Assembly (NCBI GenBank): GCA_963969495.1
Contig: OZ018326.1
Span: 178,973,497-179,037,496, forward strand
Source of the DNA: Ceratothoa steindachneri
Taxonomy: Eukaryota; Arthropoda; Malacostraca; Isopoda; Cymothoidae
Length of the DNA stretch: 64,000 bases
Reading direction: 5' to 3'
The notes beneath the pieces were generated by a model. The model was given only the letters and a program-made list of their open reading frames with translations, was not told the origin of the DNA and ran no database searches. The position numbers were made by a program, and so were the translations under genes. This document shows, piece by piece, positions 1 to 11,985 of this stretch (the first letter of the stretch is position 1; every line of letters begins with the position of its first letter).

Positions 1-1286
1 CCTAATTGTAACAAGGAGAAGTTACGCGAGATGGCGTGAAGGTTTAAATTCATTCCCGGCGCCTCAATAAGTAAAATCCACTTCCGGTGCTTCGGTAACA
101 TTTACTTCCGGCGGCTCTGTATAAATAGTAAAGCATTGGCCTGGGTAACTTAGTATTGTGCTAAGAGGTGACGGCGCATAAGATAAGGCCTGTACACTAT
201 GATTGTTGGCCGATAATTGTTAAATAATTGTTAAATATTAACTAAAACATTCATTGCCCTATGAATAATTCCGTGGTTAAATAAGACCCGGCCGTAATTA
301 TTATAATACGACCTAGTGCCCTGATCGCTTGCATTATTTGTCAAGGAATCTCCTTTGAATAATATTATTTCCCCAGCTCCTAAGACAGTATTTACTGAGA
401 GAAAGCGAGCCGTTACTCCCCCCGCTCCCCCCTTCCGACCTCTCCCTCCTTTGACCCGCCGCCAGGTTCCCGTGAAATTAACACCGAAGCTTCCTCCCGG
501 TCGTCTCAGCCTCCCCATCTCCCCTCGTGTCGGGAGACTGCTTTGTAGCCTCGCCGTGAACCGCGTTTATGGTCCCCGCCGCTGTCGCCCGTCTAGCTGC
601 TGATCCCAGCCGTTGACACTTCCTCGTAAGGAGGTAATCGGTTCATCACGCCCGATAACGAAGATTAAAATGGTCCCAATCTCTCTCCCTGTTTTGAATA
701 GCTCCGGGTATATATGCACCAGCTCCAGGCTGACGGATAGATTCGGTTAGATTCTACTTCCCCGAAAGGAGTGCAATTCAACGAGCTCTCTCCCAAGAAG
801 TGCGAGTGACAGTCGCAAACCACGGAAGAGCTGGACATCACCCCCGTGCCTTTGGGTCCGGGAGAAGAGGTGAGGGAAGCAACGTCAGCCTTTCTTATCC
901 GCCTTCGGATCAAGGATTGGAGAAGCCGTCCTCCGAAGTTCTTCTGGGGACCTCTTACGACAAGAGTCCCATTAGATCGCTCAAGCCGAGTGTGGAGAAG
1001 TCATCTCCCCCCCTCCTTTGAAGTTCGTCCAGTGCCCTTTTGAGGACAGGAGGCCCGCATCTCGCAAACGCAAGTTCGAGAAGCATAGCCCCACTCGCTG
1101 TGGGTTCGGTGGCGGCTACCCCCGTGAGTAATCAAGGTCACCAAGACCTTCCCCAAGTTTGCCCCAACTTACCTTCGAGTTTCAAAGGAAGTAAATCCCT
1201 CATTACCCTCAATCTCCTATTATAACCATTCCCTAACCATGGTTATCTAATTAGTATTCGGAGTTTAAGTCCGTCTCATTAATGTA

Positions 1287-1289
<3 letters not shown>
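1..1289. other. Unassigned, C-rich segment
   Basis: No gene, RNA or transposon is recognised. The middle part (about 370-1100) is rich in C and T on the plus strand, and open frames there are short and overlap in several frames, as expected from composition alone. An untranslated or gag-like part of a degraded retroelement is possible but I see no motif for it. Confidence 0.4.

Positions 1290-1342
<53 letters not shown>
1290..1342. repeat. (TA)n microsatellite
   Basis: Uninterrupted alternating TA dinucleotides. It is the first of about a dozen such tracts in the window. Confidence 0.95.
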
Positions 1343-1347
<5 letters not shown>

Positions 1348-2631
1348 TGTTGTGCCTTTTTAGTTCGTATGTATTAAAAATCTATTTTTTTCATTGTGTT
1401 TGTTATATTCCTTGGTCACGTGGCTGCCGCTATCTACTTAAATCGCACTCTTAGAAACAATAACAGTTGTCGCCTTGCTTGTCCTTCCTTACAGCTTTTG
1501 TGCGCATATTCACGTACACTTGGCTATTCCTCGACATTATTCTTATGAGTGTCTATTTTGTTTCTCCTTATAGCTTCTTTCTCTCGGCCTCACCATACCC
1601 CAAGAGTTCAAAGACAAGAAAAAATAACAAACTAGAAAATATCTCGAGTACAGCTTCCTCCCATCAAATACTCCCTTGATCCCTACTTTCGAGGCTAACT
1701 GTGGTTACTGGAATACAGGTTGTATTTTCCGTCATAACCTCGAACAGGCCGAGTACTAATCGGCCTTAATTGCAAATCCAACCCGTGCTGTTGGAGAGTA
1801 CTCGAGCTCAGTGCTCGTATTCCTAGTGCTCATCTCGAGCAGCCGACTCTTTGGGTGGCAGATCCACCCGGAATTAGAATATCCTTTTGTCGGTCGTGTG
1901 TGGCCGTGTGTAAACTTTGATTTAATTTTCATGTCCATTATTTTATTTTGGATTTATCTTTCTTTCACGTCCAGTATTTTATTTTTGTTTCTACAGCAGT
2001 AAAGTTAATTTTGTTTCACCCAGTTTTATATATATAACCCTCTAGATAGTTGAATTAATTCTGCCAAGTATAACTAGTCACTCTTGGAGATTTATTGAAA
2101 CCCAAAGTTTAATTGTATTATTCGAGGCAAGGCTCGACTCCAGAGTTGCTCTGCGTGCCATCCACTCCGAGACACGGAAAGCAAATGGAGGTCAGAATAT
2201 CTAACCTAACCTACGACACAAAACAATATTTATAATAATAATAATGATAATAGTGGTAGAAATGTAACGAAACATACCCTAATAAACATATATCCACAAA
2301 TACATGTAGATCATATTTACTGAAAAACATACAAATACATACGAGTATAATATGAAAATATACATTGAAATAAAATATATAAATACAGATATACAAAGAC
2401 ACACATACGCATATGTATATGTGCATAAAGAAATAAAAAGAAACATGAAAAGTAAGACTATCTCAGTATCTGACTATTTGGAATACTTTCCCCGTTGCTT
2501 TGGGGTCTAAGGGAACGTATCAGCCCTGATACTTGAACTTTGTTCAAGGGGCTCGGTTCCGTAGAAGGGCGAGGGTCATTGCTTGTCTGAGGAAGGGGTA
2601 TTGACCTATTTCTTCGTGTTCGTCTTGCTTT
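1343..2631. other. Unassigned AT-rich segment
   Basis: No gene recognised. Short open frames such as 1811-2002 (plus) and 2211-2426 (minus) are low-complexity F/Y/I-rich translations of AT-rich DNA. A short CTAACCTAACCTA string at about 2201 resembles the TTAGG telomere motif. Confidence 0.4.
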
Positions 2632-3067
2632 TCACGACGGAAGTATATTGTCAACTTCTTGCGGGATTTTTAGGGTGGGTTTCTGAAGGGAGATGCTTAC
2701 AGCCTCGGTTATTAGAAGGCGGCAGTAATTCCTTTCTTTATGAATTATCTCTTTGTTTCCCATCAATTCTTGTATGGTAGGTACTCTGTCATGGACATCC
2801 ATGATTTGCTGATGTATGGCTCCATGGTTTGGGGGGCCATTAGACGCCTCCTTAGTGTGGTGTGGTGTGTTCGATATAGTCCTTAATGTGAGATTTGTAC
2901 ATCTCATTTGGGCACGAAAATTTATAAACAATATCAGAGCACATTTCCTTGGACACTCTGGGAGCGGTGCTGTTCTTCTTAACCATAGATGCTACCAAAT
3001 TTAGTTTACTATAGATCCTAAGATGGATCTTTTGGTACAGCGCCTTTGGGGTAGTACCTCGATTCAT
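2632..3067 (-). pseudogene. Penelope-like element, C-terminal GIY-YIG-region remnant
   Basis: Two overlapping minus-strand frames (2852-3067 and 2632-2931) together read like the end of a Penelope-like retroelement protein. The first contains DIVYKFSCPN, corresponding to the 'VYKF.C' lead-in of the GIY-YIG endonuclease. The second contains MGNKEIIHKERNYCRLLITEA followed by a KP and a closing LPS, matching the domain end seen in Penelope proteins. The frame change and the lack of a clear YIG motif show the copy is dead. The RT half of the same protein lies at 4400-5281 on the same strand, so the two halves were probably one element. Confidence 0.7.
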
Positions 3068-3109
3068 AATCCTTGTAGGACTTCACATTCTTCCTTATAG
3101 GCTCATCCG

Positions 3110-4390
3110 TAGTTGAGCCGATGGTAGATGTGGAGGTTTAGTGAGTGGGTAATCCCAGTCCCACTTCATAGACATATCTTTTATTACCGCACCGAGGTGA
3201 AGCGGAGGTGAAGCGTATCCAATACACCTACCTTAGCCACTTCCAGTGAATAAGACAACCCCGGTGCGTACCTTTTGATCAAAACTAAGATGATGATCCC
3301 CTGAGTGTGTCCCCCACTCAGTAAAAGCCAACCATGGGTGGATCGGTGTAATATTGAGATTTAAGCCGAATGGATTGCTTAATAATTGCCGAAGGATCGT
3401 CCAAATTAGTTAAACACACAGATACAAAAATAATCTTTAATTTAAATTAATTTTAAATAAGCAACAGCGTATATAAATATAAATAGAATTAATCTTGCAA
3501 AGAATAGATGTCTACAAAAATGTCGTGAAGATTACTTGAAAATTACTCACTGGGATTCTTGCGTCTTAATGACACCCGATAGAACGAAGGGAATATTATT
3601 ATTGAGTTAAACACTGAATTAAGCACTTCTAATACTCGAGGTTATGGGCTCGGGATGAGAATTCGAGCTCACAAATAAACTGGTAAAGTTAGGGGAAGGG
3701 ATAATTGAATTAACGATACCTTTGAGTTCGTAAGTATTTTTGAAGGGGACGTGAAGATCTTCTTCTGGTGACGATGATCGCACCTAGTCCGGCCGTCCGA
3801 GGTTACCGAATGAGAAAGTAATCCTAGACCGGTGATATAATGACCCTATGCCAGATCACGAAGGTGAGCCAAATCGGACTTCTTCCTCGAAGTACCTGTC
3901 CGATTATTCGGCTCCTGGAGTGGGTAGCCAAAACTGATTACCTAGCTATGTCTAGGGTAATCCGCAGAGGGAGGTCATGTGTAACCTCAGACTCTAAAGG
4001 TGGGGCCTGCAACAAGTTTGGCACCTACAAGTACCGTGACGGCAATAACCAATTCCCTGAGAAGTTCCTTCTTTGCAGCGAGCGAACGGTTTCCTTGACG
4101 TAGGTCCAAGATCTTCGGCCTGATTCCAGAGAGAAGTTTTCTTTTTATTTTCCTCGCCAGCAGAAATCGAGATCGAGAATCGAATTCTCGTAAAATCCGT
4201 ATCGTCGCGCGAAAGATCTTTTTTCATCTTTGGGCAAACAGTATGTCTTTCACGCCTTCGAGCCATATTGGAGTTTACGGGGGCGCGAAAAAGGGGCGAC
4301 AGAGAATTCGAGGCGAAAGGTGCATTTAGAGATACGAGACCGCACGCAGCTTGTGTCGGAGTATTTCTGCGTACCCTTATGTACGCGGTA
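3110..4390. other. Unidentified insertion splitting the Penelope-like element
   Basis: About 1.3 kb of sequence with no recognised coding potential separates the RT half and the GIY-YIG half of the Penelope-like element. No terminal inverted repeat or target-site duplication is obvious by eye. The 87-codon plus-strand frame at 3840-4103 shows no recognisable domain. It may be a non-autonomous transposon, or unrelated DNA joined by rearrangement. Confidence 0.45.
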
Positions 4391-4399
4391 TTTAGAAAA

Positions 4400-5281
4400 T
4401 TTAGCTTTCATCTTTAATTGTTTTAGTCGACGTTATTCCTTGACAGAATTCATCCATTTTCTTCTTAGTAGATGCCTCTATCATGTTGTCTGGATAACCA
4501 TTGTTAATCAGCAATTGGTGGATTCAATCTAACTCTGAATGTACACCCTTCCACGTTGTGAAATGTGTCGACGACCTTTTATTGACATAGGCATTAACGA
4601 CGGACCTTTTGTATGAGTCAGGGCACTCACCTCTTGCATTGAGGCATGGCCCCGTGTTCGCAGCCTTTGTGTACAACGTCGTTTTGAATTTATCTTCGAA
4701 CTGGCTAATATAGACATCTAAAAATGGTAAGGTTTTCTCTTGACTATTCTGGTGAAATTAAGAACTGACTTTTCTTTGAACGTTTTCTTTAGTTTGTTGG
4801 CATCATCGGCGTTCTTAACTGTGATAAAAATATCATCTATAAATTTTCCTTGTATTCTTGGCTTTTTTTTAATGTTAAAGGTCGTTTCCTCTACTGTAGC
4901 CATATGCATGTTTGCAAAAAGGACTCCAAAGGGGAATCCAATGGCCACACCATCCAATTGCCGGAAAAGTTCTCCTCGGTGGGAAAGGAAAGGAGCTTCA
5001 ATGGTGCTTGCTTTAAATAAGTCTCTTAAGACGTCTTCCGAAATCGGGAGAGGGTCCATGTCTGATATGTAGACTCGGTCGAGAGTGATCTTGATTGCTT
5101 CCCCGACGGGGACATTGGTAAATAAACTTTCCACGTCGAGAAATGCGATGTCTTCCTCTGGCCCTTTGTCTTGTAGAACGTCGATGAATTCTACTGCAGA
5201 CTTGAGTGAGTATGTCCCCGGAATAGAAGGGATTTTGATGTTATTCAAATCTTTAGCTGTCTTGTAAGTTGGAAATAACAT
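4400..5281 (-). pseudogene. Penelope-like element reverse transcriptase (broken)
   Basis: A 187-codon minus-strand frame (4718-5281) carries the Penelope-type RT signature: YSLKSAVEFIDVLQDKG, then DVESLFTNVPV, a LDGVAIGFPFGVLFANMHMA segment (family 'MGSPLSP..AN..M') and FIDDIFI in place of the YVDD box. The protein continues in another frame below 4718 (LPFLDVYI, then TKAANTGPCLNAR, then SYKRSVVNAYV), so a frameshift near 4718 and an in-frame stop near 4530 break it. Penelope elements encode an RT fused to a GIY-YIG endonuclease, and the endonuclease end lies at 2632-3067. The element is not active. Confidence 0.88.
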
Positions 5282-6710
5282 TTGAGATATAATCGGCCTA
5301 AGGGGGCTATTCGGCTTATGTGTATTTACGGTTACATAGCAGTAAACAAGACCATAGTCACCTTATAACCTTGGGAAATTTGATAGTCTTGTTGCGAATT
5401 AGCCTTAGTTATCAGTCTGGACATCTTCTGCTCTTTTTAAACAAATAAGAACATAATTTGCTTGAAAGAGGAGACGTTTTTAATATCGTGAAATTACTTC
5501 TAACTGATTTTAACAAAAGGATAGTGGCTAGAACCTCAATATTAAAATTACCAGTACATACTCGTATGTATCCTTTATAACAAGAAATACTTTTTCTAGC
5601 TAATCGATGAAAATTTAAATAACCCACCCAATGTCTATAAACATTAAATTTATTGCATCATTCTAACTTTTACTTTTTATCGTTACTCTTTCCTTGGTTC
5701 CTGACATGTAATGGAATTTAAAAATAATCAATATTTTGACAGAACTCTTTATGTTAAAAACTTTTCCACGGCCAAAATCAGCCTCAATATTTTGCGATTA
5801 TTGAGAAAGGGATAGAAATAAACTGCCTGTTCACCGAATGCTTAGAGTGTTGCCCTTACTATTCTAGCACTTTAACTATAATATATCACTACAGTTTGTG
5901 TCCAAATTATTTAAAACTATCAGTGAACCATTTGTGGCTCAATTTGGGATCAAAGTGTTAAGCTCTGTGTTCGAGTGTCGCTCATCGTATTCCTCAATAA
6001 ATGATCCATCATATCTCTTCACTCTCGAACTTCGCCAGATTGTGTTCCGGTTGATTTTCTCTTTTCCTCCAACCGGACAGATTGAACGAATGGTTACGGG
6101 TAGTTTATTGGAAGGGAGGTACATGAAAATGATGGAAAACGTGGTCAGGGAGATTTGTGCTTTCAAGTGCAAAATCTTGCTAACCTCTATTCTATATTAG
6201 TAGTAGTAGTTTAAGTAGTTATAACCGTAGTTGCAGTAGTATTGTTTACTACTAAGAACAACAATCATCGAGGGAATCTAGATTGAGGATGAAAATGTAT
6301 GAAAAGTATACATGAGCCGAGTAGTCAAATGAGAAGAATACCTGAGGCGTTCTTGACCTGGAATACGCTTAAGTGTCCAGATCCTGCCTAACCCTCAGTT
6401 TACTCAGATCCTCCTGCGAGTGTTGGAGTCTGGATGACACGCAATCGTCGATATATCAGCCATAGTATGGTTGACTATGCTACACCCAATACTAATAATT
6501 TGTGGGGGCGTCTGTACCAGATGTGCATGAGTGTGCGGGGTTTCCCGATTTCATCTATTGTTTACGTTTCTTCCTCTTCATCAGACTTTGATACCGCATT
6601 TGTCCTTCAGTCTTCATGAAGAGGATGGCCACGTTGAAGTTGACCTCGATGGTTCTTTTTTTATCATGAAATTAAGTATGCCTGCCGTTACTTCAGTAAT
6701 TAAGACAACC

Positions 6711-6713
<3 letters not shown>
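5282..6713. other. Unassigned segment
   Basis: No gene is recognised. Two complementary open frames at 5898-6200 (plus, 100 codons) and 5939-6172 (minus, 77 codons) overlap almost fully and show no domain I know. The first 150 bases may be upstream sequence of the neighbouring Penelope-like element. Confidence 0.35.

Positions 6714-6778
<65 letters not shown>
6714..6778. repeat. (TA)n microsatellite
   Basis: Pure TA alternation, followed immediately by a short CA-rich stretch (6785-6812). Confidence 0.95.
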
Positions 6779-6780
<2 letters not shown>

Positions 6781-6812
6781 TTACGCACACGCACACATAC
6801 ATACACACACAA

Positions 6813-7329
6813 TAATTTCAGAATTTCTACATGACCTCAAGAAAAGACAACAGATCGTTTGGGCGAACATTTTCTATTCATTGATGTTGACAAATGGAAT
6901 TGAATTCCACTCCGTAAATAACAACGCGATTGCCCAATTACAAATTACGAGGAAGTTTCACAATAGTTGCTAACAAAATTGACCATAAATGTTTGTGAAA
7001 ATTCCATTTGACCACAAGTAGGTCATAGTCACAATGAGCTTGAAACTAAGGTATTCCGATGCAGTTAGGAAGGTGTGTTTCACCTGGCAAGGATTTAGAG
7101 GTAGGTTTACCCTCAATGTATTCAAGCCTATTCAATAGGAATGCAAAGTGAGCAGAAGAAAAAAGAGTGAGTGATATGAAAGATAAAAGTAACAGGGTTT
7201 ATAAAGAGCACATACAGAAATAGGACCTTATACTTCGTATGGAGCTGTGGTATGATATATGATACGGCATATCTATGATATATGATGAATTATGGTATGA
7301 TATATGATACAGCGCTTTCTTCCTTTAGA
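6813..7329. other. Unassigned segment with small tandem repeat
   Basis: No gene recognised. Around 7248-7312 the string GGTATGATATATGATAC recurs as two or three imperfect copies. The remainder precedes the CR1-like remnant and may include its 3' end. Confidence 0.35.
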
Positions 7330-9960
7330 ACCGCCACAAATGCTTTTTTACACACGCTAAATTTCATCTGGTACCCTTTTTACCATTTTAGGCAACTCTG
7401 TCTTTTTACAATTTTTTGCAGTCACTATGATATTTCGTGCCATTAGCAAATTTCGATATTTCACATAAATTCGTCTCTACATAGTTTATATACAGTAGAA
7501 GAGGCTAGGGTCCCAAAATTATCACTGAGGAACGCTGCTTGTGACCGATATCCATGATGAACTATTTCCATTAACAAAAACACTCTGCTTACGGTTTTTC
7601 AACCAATCTTCAATCCATTTTAGTACCCTGTCCTCCATTATGTGCGCGTTTAGGTTTATTAGGATTTTTATGTGAAATAGTGTCAAAAGTCGATTTGGAA
7701 TCGAGATAAATTACATCTATAGCTTTATCTTGCTCAAACTTTGTGATCATTTCGTAGAAAATATATAATCAAACAAATTAATCAAATATTAGCTTCCGCG
7801 TTGAAAGCCGTGCAGTGTCATTCATTAATTGATTTATGACCAGTTGTTCCAAGATCCTATCTCTTACAATGGAGGACTCCAATAGTTTACTAACATCTGA
7901 AATAAGGGATTTGGGCCAAAAATTTCTAAGATTAGTCTTATAGCCTTGTTGATATCCTCTTTGATATCCTTGGGAACTATTCCCTCACTAATAGAATTTT
8001 TGAAAATTGCACTAAGGGGTTCCAACAGGTAGATTGATAATTGTTTAAGGTGGAGCTAAGAAACTTTATCTATATCCGGTATTTTGGAAATTTTCATTTT
8101 CGTAATATAAAAACTAATTTCATTTGAGGCCATGGCAGTATTTGAAATAGTAGTGTCTTCGTCGAAATTTATTAATTCTTGTTTGGTATATTAGTTCTAT
8201 CTTCGACAGTAAAAACATTAGCAAAATGTATTCAGCACGTGGTCTAGATCATCGCAAAGGAAAGCTTTGGCATCCTAAATGTGTCCAATGCACTCTCTAA
8301 TTAGCTTACGATTATTTAAAGGGTGCATCAAGTATTTAAAAACACAAATTTAAAGAGCCCCCCTTGATCCCTAAAACATTTTTTTATTTTTTCAGAGCCC
8401 AGGTATTTGCGAACACAACTTTAGCAAGTCATAAATGGCCTAATGCTGATCATCTCTCTATTTAAGCACAAAAATCTCAGCTTCTAATCTGAGAAATAAA
8501 AAGTGTGGCACGTCGTCTTCTTCGCCTTAATCCGAAACTGCAGTGATTTGGAGATTGTTACCTTCTTAAATGTGGCCATGTTCTTCGTATTCAAAGCAAG
8601 GACAGAATTACTGGCTTCTGAGATTGACGTATCTTCCTAAGACAGAAGAAAGAATCATTCTCGGTGGCCATACGTCGTGAGTACGGGTATTTTCTCAAAC
8701 TGGCCCAGTACATCATCAACAACGAGCTCAGCAAATCAATGATGGTCATGGTTGGCCCTGGGAAGGCCATAGGGGTTTAACTAAGACTTTACTTCCTTTC
8801 ATACATCCCGCGACGATTAGCCGAGAATATTTACGATCGATGACCCTTAACATTTGTCTTTCTTACTCTCCAAATTTGAACCACCGGAATATCACTTTTG
8901 GGGTGCCGTTAAGGCGAGACCAACAAGCTGAATGAGAACCACTTGATCGGGGCAAGTAGTCACTTTCTAAACTTTCATAGAGACTGACGGCGTCTTTATT
9001 GGAAAGAAACTTTTAACATACGTATTCAAAAACATGTATACCACTTTTTTATAAATAAATGGTTGTTTTTGCCTTTATTCAATATCTTTCTTTTTTCCTG
9101 ATTTTTTTTCTCAAATACCTAACGCATCATGAATATATCTATAAAATCGTTTAGGCTCCTTTTATTACAGTGACGGTAGTTCTTTTCATCTATTCTTATT
9201 TCGCAACGATAATAAAGCTGTCAATTTCGATTCTGGCGTCTATCGATGTTTCTCGAAATTTTATAGAATTGGTTACTTTCCCTTAAGCACTTTTCGATTT
9301 CACCATTTATCCACGGCACCTGACTGGATCTATTAGAACTTCTGGTGGATTTATAGCACACTACTTTGTTATTTATAGTGAAAACAAACGCTAGAAATCT
9401 TTATACATTATCTGTGCTTTTAAGAGTTTCAAATTTCATCCCAATTTAAAAGTTTTAAGTGGGAGAGAAAAAGATCAAAATTACAAGGTTTAAAATTCCA
9501 GGTGAGATGAGAGTTGCCATGAACATTGTTAGCGATATTTACATTAAATCGAATTTTACGTCAAAATTAAGTCTAGGATATTCTGTTTGCGTGTTAGCTC
9601 GTCTACCTTTTGCTTCACAAAGTTATCAGTTATAAATTATAGAAGTCGATATCTTGCATTGTTCGACTTTTATTTAGAATACCTGGATTCGGAAAATTGA
9701 AGTCATCGCACTATCCATTTTCACCCTTCCCTTTTCACCATCTTTCCTGGTTTCAATATACCTATATTTTTATCACAAAGTCACCCATTGGCCCACAGCC
9801 AATTTATTGTTACTTTCTAATAAAATTAGACCCACTTGTATTTGCCACATAGGCCCATATTAAATATTTTAACGCTAGCTTTTCGACGTATGCTAATCCT
9901 CTGTCCATGCACCGGTTGGTCCTATCTGAAGCGAATAATAGCTATCATAAAATCCTTACA
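7330..9960 (-). pseudogene. CR1-like LINE remnant (endonuclease plus RT), interrupted by a nested transposon
   Basis: Reading the minus strand across many stops and shifts recovers the domain order of a CR1-like ORF2. At about 9540-9710 is an endonuclease segment with DFNFPNPGILN, then KQKVDELTRKQNILDLIL. At 9180-9400 is the EN-RT linker (SSQVPWINGEIEKCLRESNQ, then KEPKRFYRYI). At 7330-8240 are RT blocks: ISEGIVPKDIKE, DKAIDVIYLDSKSTFDTISH (family 'YLDFSKAFD..PH'), VLKWIEDWLKNRKQSVFVNG and a degraded GVPQGS box (SSVPQ). A Tc1/mariner-like element (8319-9133) splits the linker from the RT. Decay is far greater than in the CR1-like copy at 38.5 kb. Confidence 0.8.
8319..9133 (+). mobile_element. 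Degraded Tc1/mariner-like element nested in a CR1-like LINE
   Basis: The ends are imperfect inverted repeats (GTGCATCAAGTATTTAAAA on the left; complement of TTTTCTCAAATACCTAACGC on the right) flanked by TA on both sides (8317-8318 and 9134-9135), the target duplication of this superfamily. Plus-strand reading near 8875-8930 gives a block like LSKFEPPEYHFWGAVKA, resembling the third catalytic block of Tc1/mariner transposases ('SPDLNP.D..FWG'). The rest is too decayed to read. The host LINE protein resumes on the other side of the insertion, which supports the boundaries. Confidence 0.62.
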
Positions 9961-10604
9961 AACAACGTATTAACAAATTGACTTTCTGTAATTGCAAATG
10001 ACGGAGAGAGACCTTTCGAGAATTTAGCAAAAGACCAAGAATATCCCTACCACTTTAGGTTTTTAAATCAAAATTTTCAATGTTGGTCATTGGCAACTTT
10101 TATAAACAGTTGATTTTGTCATTCACAACTACATTTAAAAATACATTTTTGTTTTGCATGATTGAACTAATTTAAAATAAGGCTATATTTTGTTTCTTGA
10201 CACCTTATAGAAAAGTCTTTAAAAAAGATAAATAAAAGGACTATTCTGTCAATGGCAACTGTATTGACTAATTTAAAATGCGTGGAGCAGATGGTGATGC
10301 AAACACACTCACAATTGATAGCCATTAACAAGGTCAGGTTGGAACTTTTCTTGGTTTCCTTAAGCCATTTTTCCCAATTCCACTACTTTTTTATGAAAAG
10401 AACTTTTAATGGTCATGCCAACTTTGGTCTTCGCGCCTTAGTTTTAAGAACATAACCCAAATGTGTCATTCCAAGCCTTTTCTCTTTTTTTACTGTCTTT
10501 TGGGCACCTGCCGCAAAGTCGACCAGATCCTGCAGCCCCATTCGGTGACTAACCCTACCCAATGTAGCTCAATTTTCCTCATGATGGTAAGTAGGACTCC
10601 CACT
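9961..10604. other. Unassigned AT-rich segment
   Basis: No gene recognised. The 67-codon frames at 10252-10455 and 10461-10664 have no known domain. The second runs into the SINE-like segment and is not credible as a gene. Confidence 0.4.
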
Positions 10605-11045
10605 CGGCGCCGTGGGTTAGAGACATTTAGCATTCAGAGAACTCTCGCTAGGCTAGAGGATTAAGCGTTGGATTTCTAGCGTCGAGGCACGAGTTCGATC
10701 CAGTGAGGGTGAACACAAAACGTTCAGCAGTGTCAGAAGCTGTAAGCCCACTGGTAGATTCGCTAAAGTTGCCCCTCTCAGACGCGTCATCACGCACATA
10801 GCCATTCACAACGCCGTTATCATTCCCTTCCCGTCTTCACAACACAACATAACAACTCCCTCCTTTGTTCCGGAGCCCTGCCTATGGAGTACTAGTGTCC
10901 CCTATGACGGTACTTATGTCTACATACCCTTAACGCTGAATGGGTGCCCCTTCCGCCCATGGAGCCACGAAGGGTTCCACAATCGCTGGTTGGTGTAAGA
11001 ATACACCATACCACCCAACCACCTCTCCCACCAACGAGAACTGAC
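10605..11045 (+). repeat. tRNA-derived SINE-like segment
   Basis: At 10643-10710 the sequence resembles the promoter half of a tRNA-Ser/Leu type gene: an A-box-like GGCTAGAGGATTAAGCG (10651-10667), a GTTGGATTTCTAG anticodon-arm-like stretch, and a B box GAGTTCGATCC (10691-10701). No closed acceptor stem is seen, so this is not a functional tRNA. A preceding motif GCGCCGTGGGTTAGAG (about 10608) recurs in variant form at 11657, supporting a dispersed repeat. The 3' part ends in a pyrimidine-rich stretch near 11040. The exact ends are estimates. Confidence 0.5.
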
Positions 11046-11711
11046 CTTTGGCGTCATCGGGCTTGTTAGTGTTTGTCATTCTGATTTTTATGTGCATTAC
11101 ATTATTAGATCTTGAGATATGGCCTATGATGCGAAGGATGGATGACGCAACTTACGAGCATTCTAAGATCTTTGGAACCTGGTACTCATAATAAACCTTA
11201 GGAGTACAAATCAAAGGACCCTTGCTCCCATTGTCACAGAAGTGTCAGTTCGAGAGGCTCTGATTGAGTTTTCCTGCGTCCATCGGGGTAAAATGTCCTT
11301 CACTCAATGCCATTAGCTCTAATTTACGTAAATTAGGCCGCAGTTAATCAATGAGGTCATTTTCGTAGAATAATAATTAATTTGTTGGTGCTTTTTTTAT
11401 ATTTCGACTGCTTTTCCTAAGTATGTATTTAATATTTTACCGGATGAAAACAACTGCAAAATGTTTCTTATTTACAGTTTTTGGAATCCAATTTCAAAAT
11501 CCCTGGTAATCAACTATTTGCAGAACGACTCCAATCAATTCGATACCGACCTCCGCTTTGATTGCCTTTAGAAAAGACGCGTTGGTCAATTTTCGCGTGA
11601 ATAGTTCAAGGTTTCCGGAGAGCGAGATCGCGTGGCTGAAGGTCCGTAAATGGCTCATTTGCGCCGTGGCTTAGAGCCGTTTAGCGGAATTTCTATTATA
11701 GTGTTTTCAAG

Positions 11712-11715
<4 letters not shown>
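11046..11715. other. Unassigned segment, contains partial SINE-like head
   Basis: No gene. At 11657-11690 a sequence close to GCGCCGTGGCTTAGAGCCGT repeats the 5' motif of the SINE-like segment at 10.6 kb, directly before the (TA)n tract. Confidence 0.4.

Positions 11716-11787
<72 letters not shown>
11716..11787. repeat. (TA)n microsatellite
   Basis: Pure TA repeat. Open frames through it on both strands (Ile-Tyr runs) are artefacts. Confidence 0.95.
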
Positions 11788-11790
<3 letters not shown>

Positions 11791-11937
11791 GAGAGTAGGG
11801 GGAGAGAAATAAGGAAAAGGAGAAAGAAATAAAGGGGGAAGAGGGAAAGATAGAAAGTGTGCGTGTGTGTGAGAGAGAGGATAGAGAAAAGGGGGAGAGA
11901 AAGAAAGAAATAAAGTGGGAGGAGAGGGAATGATAGA

Positions 11938-11974
<37 letters not shown>

Positions 11975-11985
11975 TGTGTGTGAGA
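11788..11985. repeat. GA-rich tract with (GT)n
   Basis: Purine-rich GAGAGA/GGGAGA sequence arranged as two similar blocks (about 11790-11880 and 11881-11985), each ending in a GTGTGTG run. The second run spans about 11940-11982. A local duplication of a composite microsatellite is likely. Confidence 0.85.

Noticed and set aside
6531..6815. Open frames of Ile-Tyr repeats through (TA)n tracts (also 11650-12019, 20381-20606, 60081-60383, 61604-61852)
   Set aside because: They are translations of the TA dinucleotide on either strand and have no gene-like sequence outside it.
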